A DNA stretch of 44,064 bases from JBEKCP01 sp050014815 (GCA_050014815.1 JBEKCP010000002.1:1-44064), one strand, 5' to 3'. Positions 7,492 to 15,062 are shown, numbered from the stretch's first letter. Made by a program: numbers and translations. The notes: a model not told the origin generated them from the sequence alone.

Positions 7492-8856
7492 ATGTCTAGG
7501 AGCGTGATGCTGCTCGTGGGAGGATTGGCGATTCTCGGCGCTGCATCGGCGCGTGCACAGGAGCCGATCCTGGGCCAGTTGTACGGCAGCGGCGTTCATG
7601 CCTATTTCGCCCAAGACTACGTAAAGGCCCACCAGTACTTGACCGCCGCGATCGAAGGCAAGGCCTCGGATCCCGCGTGCTATTACTTTCGTGGTCTGGC
7701 CGAACTGCGACTCGGACGCCCCCAAGACGCCGAACTTGACTTCCAGCACGGAGCCAAGCTGGAATCGGGCGAATTGAATCGCCCTTACAATGTGAGCAAG
7801 GCGCTGGAGCGAGTGCAGGGTCCCGACCGGGCAGCCATCGAACACTACCGCATCGAGGCCCGCATGCTCGCCATGAACAGGGCCAGACAGCAGCCCCAGA
7901 GGTCAGGGCAGGAAGCCGCCGGGGACCAAGAGGGCCGCGTGCCGCACCAACCCATCGAGTCGCCTGCGGAACCAGCCAAGCCGGCGATCGAGAACCCGTT
8001 CGACGCGGGCGGGACCGCTCCGAAGCCCCCTGCGCCCGAGACTGCCAAGCCGGAGGCAGCTCTGGAGAAACCGGCGCCCGAGACCGCCAAGCCGGAAGCA
8101 GCGCCCGAGAAGCCGGTGCCCGAGCCGGCCGAGAAACCGGAGGCGAAGCCGGAGTCGGAGGGCCCCTTGGCCACGCCCGCCAAGCCGCCCGCGGAGCCGG
8201 CAAAACCCGCCGCGGATGACCCGTTCGTCACGCCGCCTGCCAAGCCCGCCGTCGAGCCGGCAAAACCCGCTCCGGAAGCAGCCAAGCCGGCGGGCGAGGC
8301 CCCCGCTGCTGCACCTGTCAAGCCACCGGTGGACCCTGAGAAGAAGGGCGGACTGCTGGGCGGCTTGGGTCACGCGCTGGGCACTATGGTCGGCGGCGAC
8401 GCGGCCAAGGGGGTTGCGCCGGGCAAGCCTGAGACACCCGCGGTTCCCGGCCCGGCGCCCGTCAAGCCGGAGCCTGCGGCGACCGATCCCTTCGCCCCCG
8501 CCGTGCCCGGAAATCCGCCTGCCGCTGCTCCTGGCGCGGATCCCTTCGGCACTGCTCCCGCGGCCAAACCGCCTGCGGACAAGCCGGCCGCAGACAAGCC
8601 GGCCGCAGACAAGCCGGCCGCAGACAAGCCGGCCGCGGACAAGCCGGCCGCAGACAAGCCGGCCGCGGACAAGCCGGCCGCAGACAAGCCGGCCGCAGAC
8701 AAGCCGGCCGCAGACAAGCCGGCCGCGAAGGCCCCTGCGGCCGCCGATCCGTTCGCTGAAGAGCCGGCCGCGGCCGCCAAGCCGGAAGTGAAGCCGGAGG
8801 CCGAGCCGGCCGCCAAACCGGCCCCGGCCGCCTCACCCGATCCCTTCGCGCCGTAA
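7492..8856 (+). CDS. Secreted protein: TPR-like N-terminus and Pro/Ala/Lys-rich repeat tail
   Basis: A 454-residue protein with a signal peptide (MSRSVMLLVGGLAILGAASARA, cleavage near 22). Residues 25-95 look like one or two TPR units (AYFAQDYVKAHQYLTAAIEG, ACYYFRGLAELRLGRPQDAE). From about 130 to the end it is low-complexity Pro/Ala/Lys/Glu, with DKPAA repeated ten times near 363-412 and recurring DPF motifs (ATDPFAP, GADPFGT, SPDPFAP). One glycine-rich apolar patch (GGLLGGLGHALGTMVGGDAA) interrupts it. The start at 7492 has TTAGGAGT 8 nt upstream; GTG at 7489 is less likely. The tail suggests a periplasm-spanning or wall-associated spacer. No enzyme motif is visible and the function is unknown. 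Confidence 0.75.
   Translation: MSRSVMLLVGGLAILGAASARAQEPILGQLYGSGVHAYFAQDYVKAHQYLTAAIEGKASDPACYYFRGLAELRLGRPQDAELDFQHGAKLESGELNRPYNVSKALERVQGPDRAAIEHYRIEARMLAMNRARQQPQRSGQEAAGDQEGRVPHQPIESPAEPAKPAIENPFDAGGTAPKPPAPETAKPEAALEKPAPETAKPEAAPEKPVPEPAEKPEAKPESEGPLATPAKPPAEPAKPAADDPFVTPPAKPAVEPAKPAPEAAKPAGEAPAAAPVKPPVDPEKKGGLLGGLGHALGTMVGGDAAKGVAPGKPETPAVPGPAPVKPEPAATDPFAPAVPGNPPAAAPGADPFGTAPAAKPPADKPAADKPAADKPAADKPAADKPAADKPAADKPAADKPAADKPAADKPAAKAPAAADPFAEEPAAAAKPEVKPEAEPAAKPAPAASPDPFAP
8578..8727 (+). repeat. Ten tandem 15-bp units encoding DKPAA
   Basis: The unit GACAAGCCGGCCGCA occurs ten times with only A/G variation at the last base. The near-identity at DNA level points to recent slippage or unequal exchange, so copy number probably varies between strains. 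Confidence 0.95.
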
Positions 8857-8858
8857 GG

Positions 8859-9854
8859 TCAACCCGCGCCGGTGACCGCGTGGAGGTTGCCCTTGCGGAA
8901 GGCATCGGCCATGGCCATGGGGACCTCGGCCTCGGCCAGCACCACCCCGGCGCGATTCCGGGCGACCTGGGCCTTCATTTCCTGTTCGCGGGCCATGGCC
9001 ATGGCCCGGCGCTCCTCGGCCTTGGCGCGGGCGACCCGCATGTCGGCCTCGGCCTGATCGGCCTGGAGCCGGGCCCCGATGTTCTGCCCGACGTCGATGT
9101 CGACGATGTCGATCGAGACGATCTCGAAGGCCGTTTGGGCGTCCAGGCCCCGGTCCAAGACCGCCTTGGAGATCCGGTCCGGCTTCTCCATGACGTCGAA
9201 CTGCGTGTTGGACGCGCCGATCGCCGTGATGATGCCCTCGCCGACGCGGGCGATGATCGTCTCCTCGGTCGCTCCGCCGATGAGCTGCTCCAGGTTGGTG
9301 CGGACGGTGACCCTCGCCCGGACCTTCAACTCAACTCCGTTTTTCGCAATGGCACTGAGCGTGGCGCGTCCGGAGCGTTTGGGATCGGGGCAATCGATCA
9401 CTTTCGGATAGACGCTGGTCTGGACGGCCTCCATGAGGTCGCGGCCGGCCAAGTCAATGGCCGCCGCCCGGTCGAAATCCAAGTCGATGTCGGCCCGGTG
9501 GGCGGCGATGATCGAGCGGATGACCTTCAGGACGTCGCCGCCGGCCAGGAAATGGGCCTCCAGCCGCCGCGTCGTGATGCCGGTCTCCCGCTCGGAGCCG
9601 ATGCCGGCCTGCATCGACATGATTTTCCCCTGGACCACGACCTTCGTGTTGACGCGGCGGAAGCTCATGCCGATCAGGCTCCAGATCGAGACGTTGGCCC
9701 GGGAGGCGTAGGCCTGGATCCAGATCCTGCCGTAGCTGGCGACGACGCCGACCACCAGGAGGAACAGGACGAGGCAGACGACCGCCGCGGCGATCATCAG
9801 AAGGGCATTATTCCCCCCGGCAGCGGCGATCAGGATCGGCAGTGCGAGTGTCAT
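8859..9854 (-). CDS. floA: Flotillin-like protein FloA
   Basis: A 331-residue member of the FloA (YqfA, formerly UPF0365) family, membrane scaffold proteins that mark ordered lipid microdomains. An N-terminal hydrophobic hairpin (about 2-40) is followed by RIWIQAYASRANVSIWSLIGM, the SPFH-type core with ARVTVRTNLEQLIGGATEETI, and the end of the conserved core VPMAMADAFRKGNLH. The length fits the family. It is convergent with the preceding secreted-protein gene (2-bp gap) and divergent from rpmI. No NfeD gene is adjacent, although an NfeD protease is encoded at 34823-36430; FloA and NfeD are often neighbours in other genomes, so a functional link is plausible. Confidence 0.95.
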   Translation of the reverse strand: MTLALPILIAAAGGNNALLMIAAAVVCLVLFLLVVGVVASYGRIWIQAYASRANVSIWSLIGMSFRRVNTKVVVQGKIMSMQAGIGSERETGITTRRLEAHFLAGGDVLKVIRSIIAAHRADIDLDFDRAAAIDLAGRDLMEAVQTSVYPKVIDCPDPKRSGRATLSAIAKNGVELKVRARVTVRTNLEQLIGGATEETIIARVGEGIITAIGASNTQFDVMEKPDRISKAVLDRGLDAQTAFEIVSIDIVDIDVGQNIGARLQADQAEADMRVARAKAEERRAMAMAREQEMKAQVARNRAGVVLAEAEVPMAMADAFRKGNLHAVTGAG

Positions 9855-9973
9855 GGCACCCTCCCCGGTTGGACAAGAGATTTCAGAAATCTCAAGTAGC
9901 TTACCGCAAAGGCGGGAAGTTGGGTAGTCCCCGGCTGCTTTTTGGAAACTATTCCAAGAGAGCAGGTCTCAAG

Positions 9974-10067
9974 TCCCCTCTCCCTCCGGGAGAGGGTTAG
10001 GGTGAGGGCGCCCCGCAAAACAGCACCGCCCTCACCCCCGGCCCCTCTCCCAAAGGGAGAGGGGAGT
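9974..10067. repeat. Family-6 palindrome (CCCTCTCC...GGAGAGGG) pair
   Basis: Two inverted modules: CCCTCTCCCTCCGGGAGAGGG followed by TTAGGGTGAGGGCG, and CGCCCTCACCCCCGGCCCC followed by TCTCCCAAAGGGAGAGGGGAG. The whole can fold on itself. Related pieces lie in pheS, pheT and at the end of rfbA. This repeat fills much of the 320-bp floA-rpmI gap; the remainder holds the rpmI promoter. Confidence 0.85.
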
Positions 10068-10098
10068 CTTTGAGATGCTTTCTTATTGAGATCCCCCC

Positions 10099-10128
10099 TT
10101 CACGCCCGCCCGCCGGGCCGGTTATAAT
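10099..10128 (+). promoter_or_regulatory. Promoter of rpmI-rplT
   Basis: TTCACG (10099-10104), an 18-bp spacer and a perfect TATAAT (10123-10128), 46 bp before the rpmI ATG. This is one of the best sigma-70-type promoters in the window and fits a ribosomal-protein gene. Confidence 0.65.
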
Positions 10129-10174
10129 GATGAATCTTTCGCTTGCCAAGCACTGGAAAAGGTGACAGCCAGCC

Positions 10175-10378
10175 ATGCCGAAGATGAAGACCCACAAGGG
10201 GACGAAGAAGCGTTTCCGCCTGACCGCCAAGGGGAAGGCCAAGCACCGGCATGCCGGCACCAGCCACCTGGCCACGCGGAAGACCCACAAGCAGAAGCGG
10301 AACCTCCGCGGCACGACCGTGGTCAACAAGGTCGAGAGCGCGCGGATCCGCAAGGCGTTGGGGGCCTACAGCTACTAG
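10175..10378 (+). CDS. rpmI: Ribosomal protein bL35
   Basis: 67 residues, the standard length, beginning MPKMKTHKGTKKRFRLTAKG and rich in Lys and Arg, including HAGTSHLATRKTHKQKRNLR. It is a structural protein of the large ribosomal subunit. The ATG is preceded by AAAAGGTGAC (spacing about 9). In most bacteria the order is infC-rpmI-rplT; here floA and a repeat lie where infC would be, so the IF3 gene must be elsewhere. Transcription starts at the strong promoter just upstream. Confidence 0.97.
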   Translation: MPKMKTHKGTKKRFRLTAKGKAKHRHAGTSHLATRKTHKQKRNLRGTTVVNKVESARIRKALGAYSY

Positions 10379-10463
10379 AAAACGATGCGACCGCGACCGC
10401 GGGCAGAAGAACGCTTCCCTCGTTGGGAAGGGCCCGGCTCTCGCCGATCCGTGAAAGACTGCC

Positions 10464-10829
10464 ATGAGAACCACGCGAGGCGCGGCCCGAAACCGCGCCA
10501 AGAAACGTCTCTTTCAGAAGGTCAAGGGGTTTGTCGGCGGGCGAGGCCGCCTGCTGCGGAGCGCCAAGGAAACGCTCGTCCGCGCCGGCGCGTACGCCTA
10601 CCGCGACCGCCGCGACCGGAAGCGGGAGTTTCGCAAGCTGTGGATCATCCGCATCAACGCGGCGGTCCGCCTCCGCGGGCTCCGCTACAGCGAGTTCATC
10701 TGCGGGCTCAGCCGGGCGAAGATCGCGCTGGACCGCAAGACCCTCGCCGAGATGGCCGTGAGCGATCCGGAGGCGTTTGACCAGGTGGTTGCGGCCGCGC
10801 GGGAATGCCTGGCCGCCGCGACAACGTAA
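10464..10829 (+). CDS. rplT: Ribosomal protein bL20
   Basis: 121 residues with the family pattern MRTTRGAARNRAKKRLF, AKGF-like VKGFVGGRGRLLRSAKETL, YRDRRDRKREFRKLWIIRIN and the C-terminal LSRAKIALDRKTLAEMAV. bL20 binds 23S rRNA early in assembly and in many bacteria represses its own operon by binding an RNA mimic. The 85-bp rpmI-rplT gap contains a short stem (CTTCCCTCGTTGGGAAG, 10412-10428) that could take part in such control, which is speculative. It is cotranscribed with rpmI. Confidence 0.97.
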   Translation: MRTTRGAARNRAKKRLFQKVKGFVGGRGRLLRSAKETLVRAGAYAYRDRRDRKREFRKLWIIRINAAVRLRGLRYSEFICGLSRAKIALDRKTLAEMAVSDPEAFDQVVAAARECLAAATT

Positions 10830-10840
10830 GTCTGGCGCGC

Positions 10841-10936
10841 CCAAACTGCCGAGTTGAGCGCGTTTAGCGGGCGGGCTTGCCCGCCGTGTAACGGTTGGAG
10901 CACGCTTCCATCGGCGGGCAAGCCCGTCCGCTAGAC
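10841..10936. repeat. Family-1 repeat (GTTTAGCGGGCGGGCTTGCC), copy 1
   Basis: The core runs from GTTTAGCGGGCGGG (10862) to a diverged CCCGTCCGCTAGAC (10936), an inverted repeat with a 30-bp centre. A left extension CAAACTG-CGAGTTGAGC is shared with copy 2 at 17352-17370. It lies between rplT and pheS, and its right flank forms the pheS leader. Confidence 0.85.
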
Positions 10937-10976
10937 GGCGAGAAGTGTACTTCTTCAACCCAAATCTTTCCGGCCG

Positions 10977-12020
10977 ATGGCACTGGCGGATTTCCTGGCG
11001 GAACTCGATGCGTTGGCCCGCGAGGCGACCGCCGCGCTACGGGCGGCCCGCGATGCGGCGGCCCTCGAGGCGGCGCGGGTCCAGTATGCAGGCATGAAGA
11101 GCGGCCGCCTCCGGGCCGTGCAGAAGGGGCTCTCCGGCGTCGATAAGGCCGAGCGCCCGGCCGCCGGCAAGCGGTTCAACGAGGTCAAGCAGCTCATCGA
11201 GGCGGCGCTGGAGGAGGCGCAATCGCGGGTCGCCGGACTCGGCCCGCGCGGCGGCGGCCCCACCTCCTCGTTCGACCCTACCGTGCCCGGCCAGCAGCCC
11301 CGGCTCGGACACCTCCACCCCATCAGCCAGACCATCGAGGACCTGAAGGACATCATGGGCCGGCTGGGGTTCACCGTGGCCTACGGACCGGAGGTCGAGG
11401 ATGAGTGGCATAACTTCGAGGCGTTGAATATCCCGCTTGAGCACCCGGCGCGCGACCCGCTGGACAATTTCTACCTGGCCGCCGCCGTCTCCCCTTTCCC
11501 GGAGGGAGAGGGGAGGAGTGGCGGACCGCTCTTGTTGCGAAGCCAGACGAGCACGGTGCAGATCCGCGTGATGGAGCAGACCCGCCCTCCGGTGCGGATC
11601 ATCTCGCTGGGCCGCGTCTACCGCCCCGACGATGCCGACGCGACCCACTATCCGATGTTCCACCAGATCGAGGGCCTCCTGGTCGACCGGCATGTGACGA
11701 TGGCCGACCTGAAGAGTGTGCTGCGGCTCTTCGCCCGGAGTTTCTTCGCCGACGACGTTCACATCCGCTTCCGGCCCTCGTTCTTCCCGTTCACGGAGCC
11801 GAGCGTCGAGGTCGATATGAGTTGGCACGGCCGATGGATCGAGATGGGCGGGGCCGGAATGGTCGACCCCAACGTATTCCGCGCCGTCGGATACGATCCG
11901 GACGAGGTTTCCGGTTTCGCCTTCGGATTGGGCATCGAGCGGATCTGCGCCCGGCGGCATAACGTGACCGATATCCGCGAGTTCTTCAAGAACGACGTTC
12001 GTTTCCTGCACCAGTTTTGA
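10977..12020 (+). CDS. pheS: Phenylalanine-tRNA ligase alpha subunit with a repeat-encoded insert
   Basis: 347 residues. An N-terminal coiled coil (1-85) binds tRNA; the class II catalytic domain follows with HPISQTIEDLKDIMGRLGF, motif 2 (GRVYRPDDADATHYPMFHQIEG) and motif 3 (FGLGIERICARRHNVTDIREFF). It joins Phe to tRNA-Phe as part of an alpha2beta2 enzyme. Between ARDPLDNFYL and LLLRSQTSTVQIR, normally separated by only a few residues, about 15 extra residues (AAVSPFPEGEGRSGG) come from a family-6 palindrome. No Shine-Dalgarno sequence precedes the ATG. A terminator-like hairpin follows the stop, so pheT is unlikely to be a simple cotranscript. All catalytic motifs are present, so the enzyme is probably active. 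Confidence 0.95.
   Translation: MALADFLAELDALAREATAALRAARDAAALEAARVQYAGMKSGRLRAVQKGLSGVDKAERPAAGKRFNEVKQLIEAALEEAQSRVAGLGPRGGGPTSSFDPTVPGQQPRLGHLHPISQTIEDLKDIMGRLGFTVAYGPEVEDEWHNFEALNIPLEHPARDPLDNFYLAAAVSPFPEGEGRSGGPLLLRSQTSTVQIRVMEQTRPPVRIISLGRVYRPDDADATHYPMFHQIEGLLVDRHVTMADLKSVLRLFARSFFADDVHIRFRPSFFPFTEPSVEVDMSWHGRWIEMGGAGMVDPNVFRAVGYDPDEVSGFAFGLGIERICARRHNVTDIREFFKNDVRFLHQF
11489..11515. repeat. Family-6 palindrome inside pheS
   Basis: CTCCCCTTTCCCGGAGGGAG followed by AGGGGAG is an inverted repeat identical in style to 10043-10067 and 22667-22704. It lies in frame between two strictly conserved blocks of the catalytic domain. Confidence 0.85.
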
Positions 12021-12022
12021 TC

Positions 12023-12049
12023 CCCCCGACGCAGTCGGGGGGCTTTTTG
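12023..12049 (+). terminator. Rho-independent terminator between pheS and pheT (part of a repeat)
   Basis: Perfect 9-bp stem CCCCCCGAC/GTCGGGGGG with loop GCA, followed by CTTTTT, 2 bp after the pheS stop. The same apex (GAC-GCA-GTC), C and T-run joined to heptamers occur at 19131-19160 on the other strand, so the hairpin is part of a repeated element. Confidence 0.8.
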
Positions 12050-12051
12050 TC

Positions 12052-12136
12052 CAATCCCCAATCCCCAATCCCCAATCCCCAATCCCCAATCCCCAATCCC
12101 CAATCCCCAATCCCCAATCCCCAATCCCCAATCCCT
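12052..12136. repeat. Heptamer array CCCCAAT, about 12 copies
   Basis: Nearly perfect tandem CCCCAAT units end 4 bp before the pheT ATG, leaving no Shine-Dalgarno sequence. Similar arrays were described in cyanobacteria as short tandemly repeated repetitive sequences. Other arrays are at 19098-19136 and 42310-42423. Confidence 0.95.
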
Positions 12137-12139
12137 GCC

Positions 12140-14218
12140 ATGATCGTCTCCTGGAACTGGCTCAAGCAGTACGTGCCGCTGGCGATGCCGATCGAGGAGT
12201 TGGAAGAACGGCTGATGATGGCCGGGCTGAACCACGAATCGACCGGCCGGGTCGGCGAGGACCTGGCGATCGACCTGGAGGTCACGAGCAACCGGCCGGA
12301 CTGCCTGGGCCACGTCGGCATCGCGCGGGAGATCGCCGTACTGTGGGACTTGCCGCTGGCGGTGCCGGCGGCCCGGCCCGCCGAGGGCCCCGCGAGCGTG
12401 GCCGATCTGGTCCGCGTGCGGATCGACTGCCCGGACCTGTGCCCTCGCTACACGGCCCGGGTACTCCGCGGCGTGCGGGTCGGGCCGAGCCCCCCGTGGC
12501 TCGTGGATCGTCTCCGGACGATCGGCATCGCCGCGATCAACAATGTGGTCGACGTCTCCAACTATGTCATGATGGAATGCGGCCAGCCGCTGCACACCTT
12601 CGATTATGCGAAGCTCCGCGACCCGCTAGCGGGTACCCCGGCGATCGTGGTCCGCCAACCGCTGCCGGGCGAGACGATCGAGGCCATCGACCACAAGACG
12701 TACCGGCTCGAGCCGGGGATGTGCGTCATTGCCGACGCCCAAGTGCCCGTGGCGATCGCCGGAGTGATGGGCGGGGCGGGCACGGAGGTCGCCGAGGCTA
12801 CCCGCGACGTGCTCGTCGAGGCGGCCGAGTTCGATCCGGTGGCCACGCGGACGACCGCCCGGCGGCTGGGCCTTTACAGCGCCTCGTCCTACCGCTTCGA
12901 GCGGCGGGTCGATTCGGAAGGGGTGGATTGGGCCAGCCGGCGCTGCTGCGAACTGATCCTGGAGACAGCCGGCGGCGAACTTGCGGCCGGCGCGGTGGAC
13001 GTGGGACAGCCTGCCCCGCCCCGCCAACCGATCGTCCTGCGGCTGACGGAACTGCGGCGGATCCTCGGCATCGACGTCCCGCCCGAGCGGGTCCGCAAGA
13101 TCCTGCTGGCCCTGGGAAACGTCGAAAAGAATCTCCCGTCTCCCGCGTGCCGCAGCGGCACGACCGGGAGGGGGGCCGGGGGTGAGGGCGGCGCCATCAC
13201 CGTGATCCCACCTAGTTGGCGGCGAGACCTGACGCGGGAAATCGACCTGGTCGAGGAGATCGCCCGGATCCACGGCTACGACAAGATCCCCGAGGACGCC
13301 AGTGTCCCGATGGCCCCGTCGGCGCGGCTCCGGGAAGATCGCGTGACGGAAAAGGTCCGCCACCTCTTGACGGCCACCGGGTTCGACGAGGCCGTGACTC
13401 TTAGCGCGGTCGATGAGCCGTCGGCCCGGGCCGTCCGGGTCTGGACCGAGTCGGAGCCGCTCAGGACCCTCGTGCCCGTGATTGGCGGGGCGGACCGGCT
13501 TCGGACCAGCCTCATCCCCAGCCTGCTGGCGGCCCGGCGGACCAACGAGGCGCTGGCCAACACGGAAATCGAGTTGTTCGAGATCGCCAAAATCTACCTG
13601 CCCGCGGACCGCCTGCCGGAGGAACCGTGGATGCTGGGGCTGACCAGCGGTCGCGCCTATGCGGAGGTCCGGGGGGTGATCGAGGCGGTGGTGGCCGCCT
13701 TGCGGCCCGGCGCCGTGCTCCAGTCCGAGGAGTCGCAAGTGCCGCTGTTGGACCCACTGGCGTCGTGCCGGCTGATCATCGAAGGCCAGATGCTCGGCTA
13801 CGTCGGCAGCGTGCGGCCCGATGGGCTCAAGCAGTTCGAGCTTCGCGGCCCGACCACCGTGGCGGAAGTGAAGCTCGGTCCGCTGGTGGAGATGGCCGAG
13901 CTGGTGCCGGGTTACGTCCCGCTGTCGCCGTATCCGGCCGTCGCGCGGGACGTGAACCTCGTGGTGGACGAAGCGGTTCGTTGGGCCCAGATTGCGGCCG
14001 CCGTCCGCCAGACCGCCGGACCCAACCTGGAGAGCGTCCAGTACCGCGACACCTACCGCGATCCCCAACGGCTCGGGCCCGGCAGGAAGAGCCTCCTGTT
14101 CACGGTATCCCTGCGGTCGAAGGAGTGTACGCTCACCAACCCGCAGGCCGACGAGGCTCGCGACCGCATCGTCGCCGCCTGCGGGCAGGAGTTCGGGGCC
14201 GAGCTGCGGGCACAATAA
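12140..14218 (+). CDS. pheT: Phenylalanine-tRNA ligase beta subunit, without tRNA-bind domain, with a repeat insert
   Basis: 692 residues, shorter than the usual ~800. The start MIVSWNWLKQYV matches the family, but after MAGLNHES the sequence goes straight to LAIDLEVTSNRPDCLGHVGIAREIA, so the N-terminal OB-fold tRNA_bind domain is absent. The B3/B4 editing domain (about 110-300), B5 (PPSWRRDLTREIDLVEEIARIHGYD, about 353-377) and the C-terminal ferredoxin-fold anticodon-binding domain (LSPYPAVARDVNLVVDE) are present. Residues about 331-352 (LPSPACRSGTTGRGAGGEGG) come from a family-6 repeat inserted in the B5 domain. An in-frame extension upstream through the heptamers to 12017 is rejected. The heptamer array next to the ATG may affect translation. 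Confidence 0.95.
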   Translation: MIVSWNWLKQYVPLAMPIEELEERLMMAGLNHESTGRVGEDLAIDLEVTSNRPDCLGHVGIAREIAVLWDLPLAVPAARPAEGPASVADLVRVRIDCPDLCPRYTARVLRGVRVGPSPPWLVDRLRTIGIAAINNVVDVSNYVMMECGQPLHTFDYAKLRDPLAGTPAIVVRQPLPGETIEAIDHKTYRLEPGMCVIADAQVPVAIAGVMGGAGTEVAEATRDVLVEAAEFDPVATRTTARRLGLYSASSYRFERRVDSEGVDWASRRCCELILETAGGELAAGAVDVGQPAPPRQPIVLRLTELRRILGIDVPPERVRKILLALGNVEKNLPSPACRSGTTGRGAGGEGGAITVIPPSWRRDLTREIDLVEEIARIHGYDKIPEDASVPMAPSARLREDRVTEKVRHLLTATGFDEAVTLSAVDEPSARAVRVWTESEPLRTLVPVIGGADRLRTSLIPSLLAARRTNEALANTEIELFEIAKIYLPADRLPEEPWMLGLTSGRAYAEVRGVIEAVVAALRPGAVLQSEESQVPLLDPLASCRLIIEGQMLGYVGSVRPDGLKQFELRGPTTVAEVKLGPLVEMAELVPGYVPLSPYPAVARDVNLVVDEAVRWAQIAAAVRQTAGPNLESVQYRDTYRDPQRLGPGRKSLLFTVSLRSKECTLTNPQADEARDRIVAACGQEFGAELRAQ
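13133..13192. repeat. Family-6 element inside pheT
   Basis: Contains CGTGCCGCAGCGGCACG, a perfect small palindrome, embedded in CTCCCG...CGGGAG and followed by GGCCGGGGGTGAGGGCGG, the right arm seen at 22667-22700 in reverse. The reading frame is kept. Confidence 0.75.
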
Positions 14219-14373
14219 CGGGGAGCAAATCCGAAATCCGAAGCACGAAATCCGAAACAAATCCAAATCTCGAAGCACCAATGACAGAAACCCGGTCGTT
14301 TGGGACATTCGGATTTCGTATTTCGAATTTGTTTAGGATTTCGTGCTTCGGATTTCGTGCTTCTTTCCGGGTT
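14219..14373. repeat. Family-3 long AT-rich inverted repeat, copy 1
   Basis: Arms built from AAATCCGAAGCACGAAATCC and its complement GGATTTCGTGCTTCGGATTT flank an asymmetric centre with CAATGACAGAAAC (14279-14291) and GGGACATTCGG. It fills the entire gap between pheT and the convergent phosphoesterase gene and may act as a two-way terminator. Confidence 0.9.
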
Positions 14374-14374
14374 C

Positions 14375-15028
14375 TTACGCCTGCTCAATCGTGACCCGCA
14401 CTTCCCCCTCGTCGGGGACCTCCGCGACGGCGTAGAAGCCGGCCCGGGCGGCGCCGCAGTTGGCCACCAGGGTCGGTCCCGTGCGCTCGATGCCCCGGGC
14501 CTCGTGGACGTGGCCGCAGAGGACCAAGGCCGGCTGCCTCTCTTGGATGAAGCGGCGGAGGGCGGTGCTGCCGACGTGCTGGAGGAAGTGCGTCCGGTCG
14601 CGGAGTCCGTGCGGCGGGGCATGCGAGAGGACCACGTGCCGCGCGGCCCCGTGGATCGAGGCATACCCGGCTTCGAGCCGATCGGCCAACTCCTCTTCGG
14701 AGAACTGGTACATCCCCGTTCGCCACGGCGGCATGGCCGACAGCCCGTGCAGGCCCAGGCCATGATGGACGATGCCGCGGCCGTGGAGCGAGATTCCCAT
14801 CGTCAGGAGTTCCTGCTCGATCTGGGGCGAGTCGCAGTTGCCGGCGACGGCCCAGGCGGGCACTGCGGCCGCTTGCGCCTGGCGGACCAGCCGCGAGGCA
14901 TCGTCGGGCGAGCCGAAATTCGTGATGTCGCCGCCCAGGAGGATCATATCGACCGGCCCCACGGCCGCCAGGATCGCCTCCAGGCGCCCGGAGGCTCCGT
15001 GCAGATCGGTGATGGCAAGTAATCGCAT
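14375..15028 (-). CDS. Calcineurin-like metallophosphoesterase
   Basis: 217 residues with the full two-metal phosphoesterase pattern: ITDLHG (D8, H10), LGGDIT (D34), AGNCDS, LSHAPPHG and CGHVHEARG. These residues hold the metals and the phosphate in enzymes that cut phosphodiesters. The size and the position of the motifs match the small YfcE/MJ0936-like or DR1281-type phosphoesterases. A substrate cannot be deduced. It is convergent with pheT across an AT-rich inverted repeat and lies 34 bp after hicA on the same strand. No signal peptide is visible, so the protein is cytoplasmic. Confidence 0.9.
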   Translation of the reverse strand: MRLLAITDLHGASGRLEAILAAVGPVDMILLGGDITNFGSPDDASRLVRQAQAAAVPAWAVAGNCDSPQIEQELLTMGISLHGRGIVHHGLGLHGLSAMPPWRTGMYQFSEEELADRLEAGYASIHGAARHVVLSHAPPHGLRDRTHFLQHVGSTALRRFIQERQPALVLCGHVHEARGIERTGPTLVANCGAARAGFYAVAEVPDEGEVRVTIEQA

Positions 15029-15062
15029 GCCGGGTGGATCTCCCGCACGCCAGGCACGGGTT

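Noticed and set aside
8370..8816. Minus-strand frame with GLSAA repeats
   Set aside because: Antisense reading of the DKPAA tandem array.
12052..12136. Heptamer arrays as a CRISPR array
   Set aside because: Units are 7 bp, contiguous and without unique spacers; no cas genes are present.
12017..12139. In-frame extension of PheT through the heptamer array (NPQSPIP repeats)
   Set aside because: It is a translation of tandem repeats with no family match; PheT proteins begin at MIVSWNWL and the ATG at 12140 fits.
14219..14373. AT-rich inverted repeats as decayed genes or tRNA remnants
   Set aside because: They are built of short repeated words with symmetric arms and recur with the same centre at three places, without tRNA-like ends.
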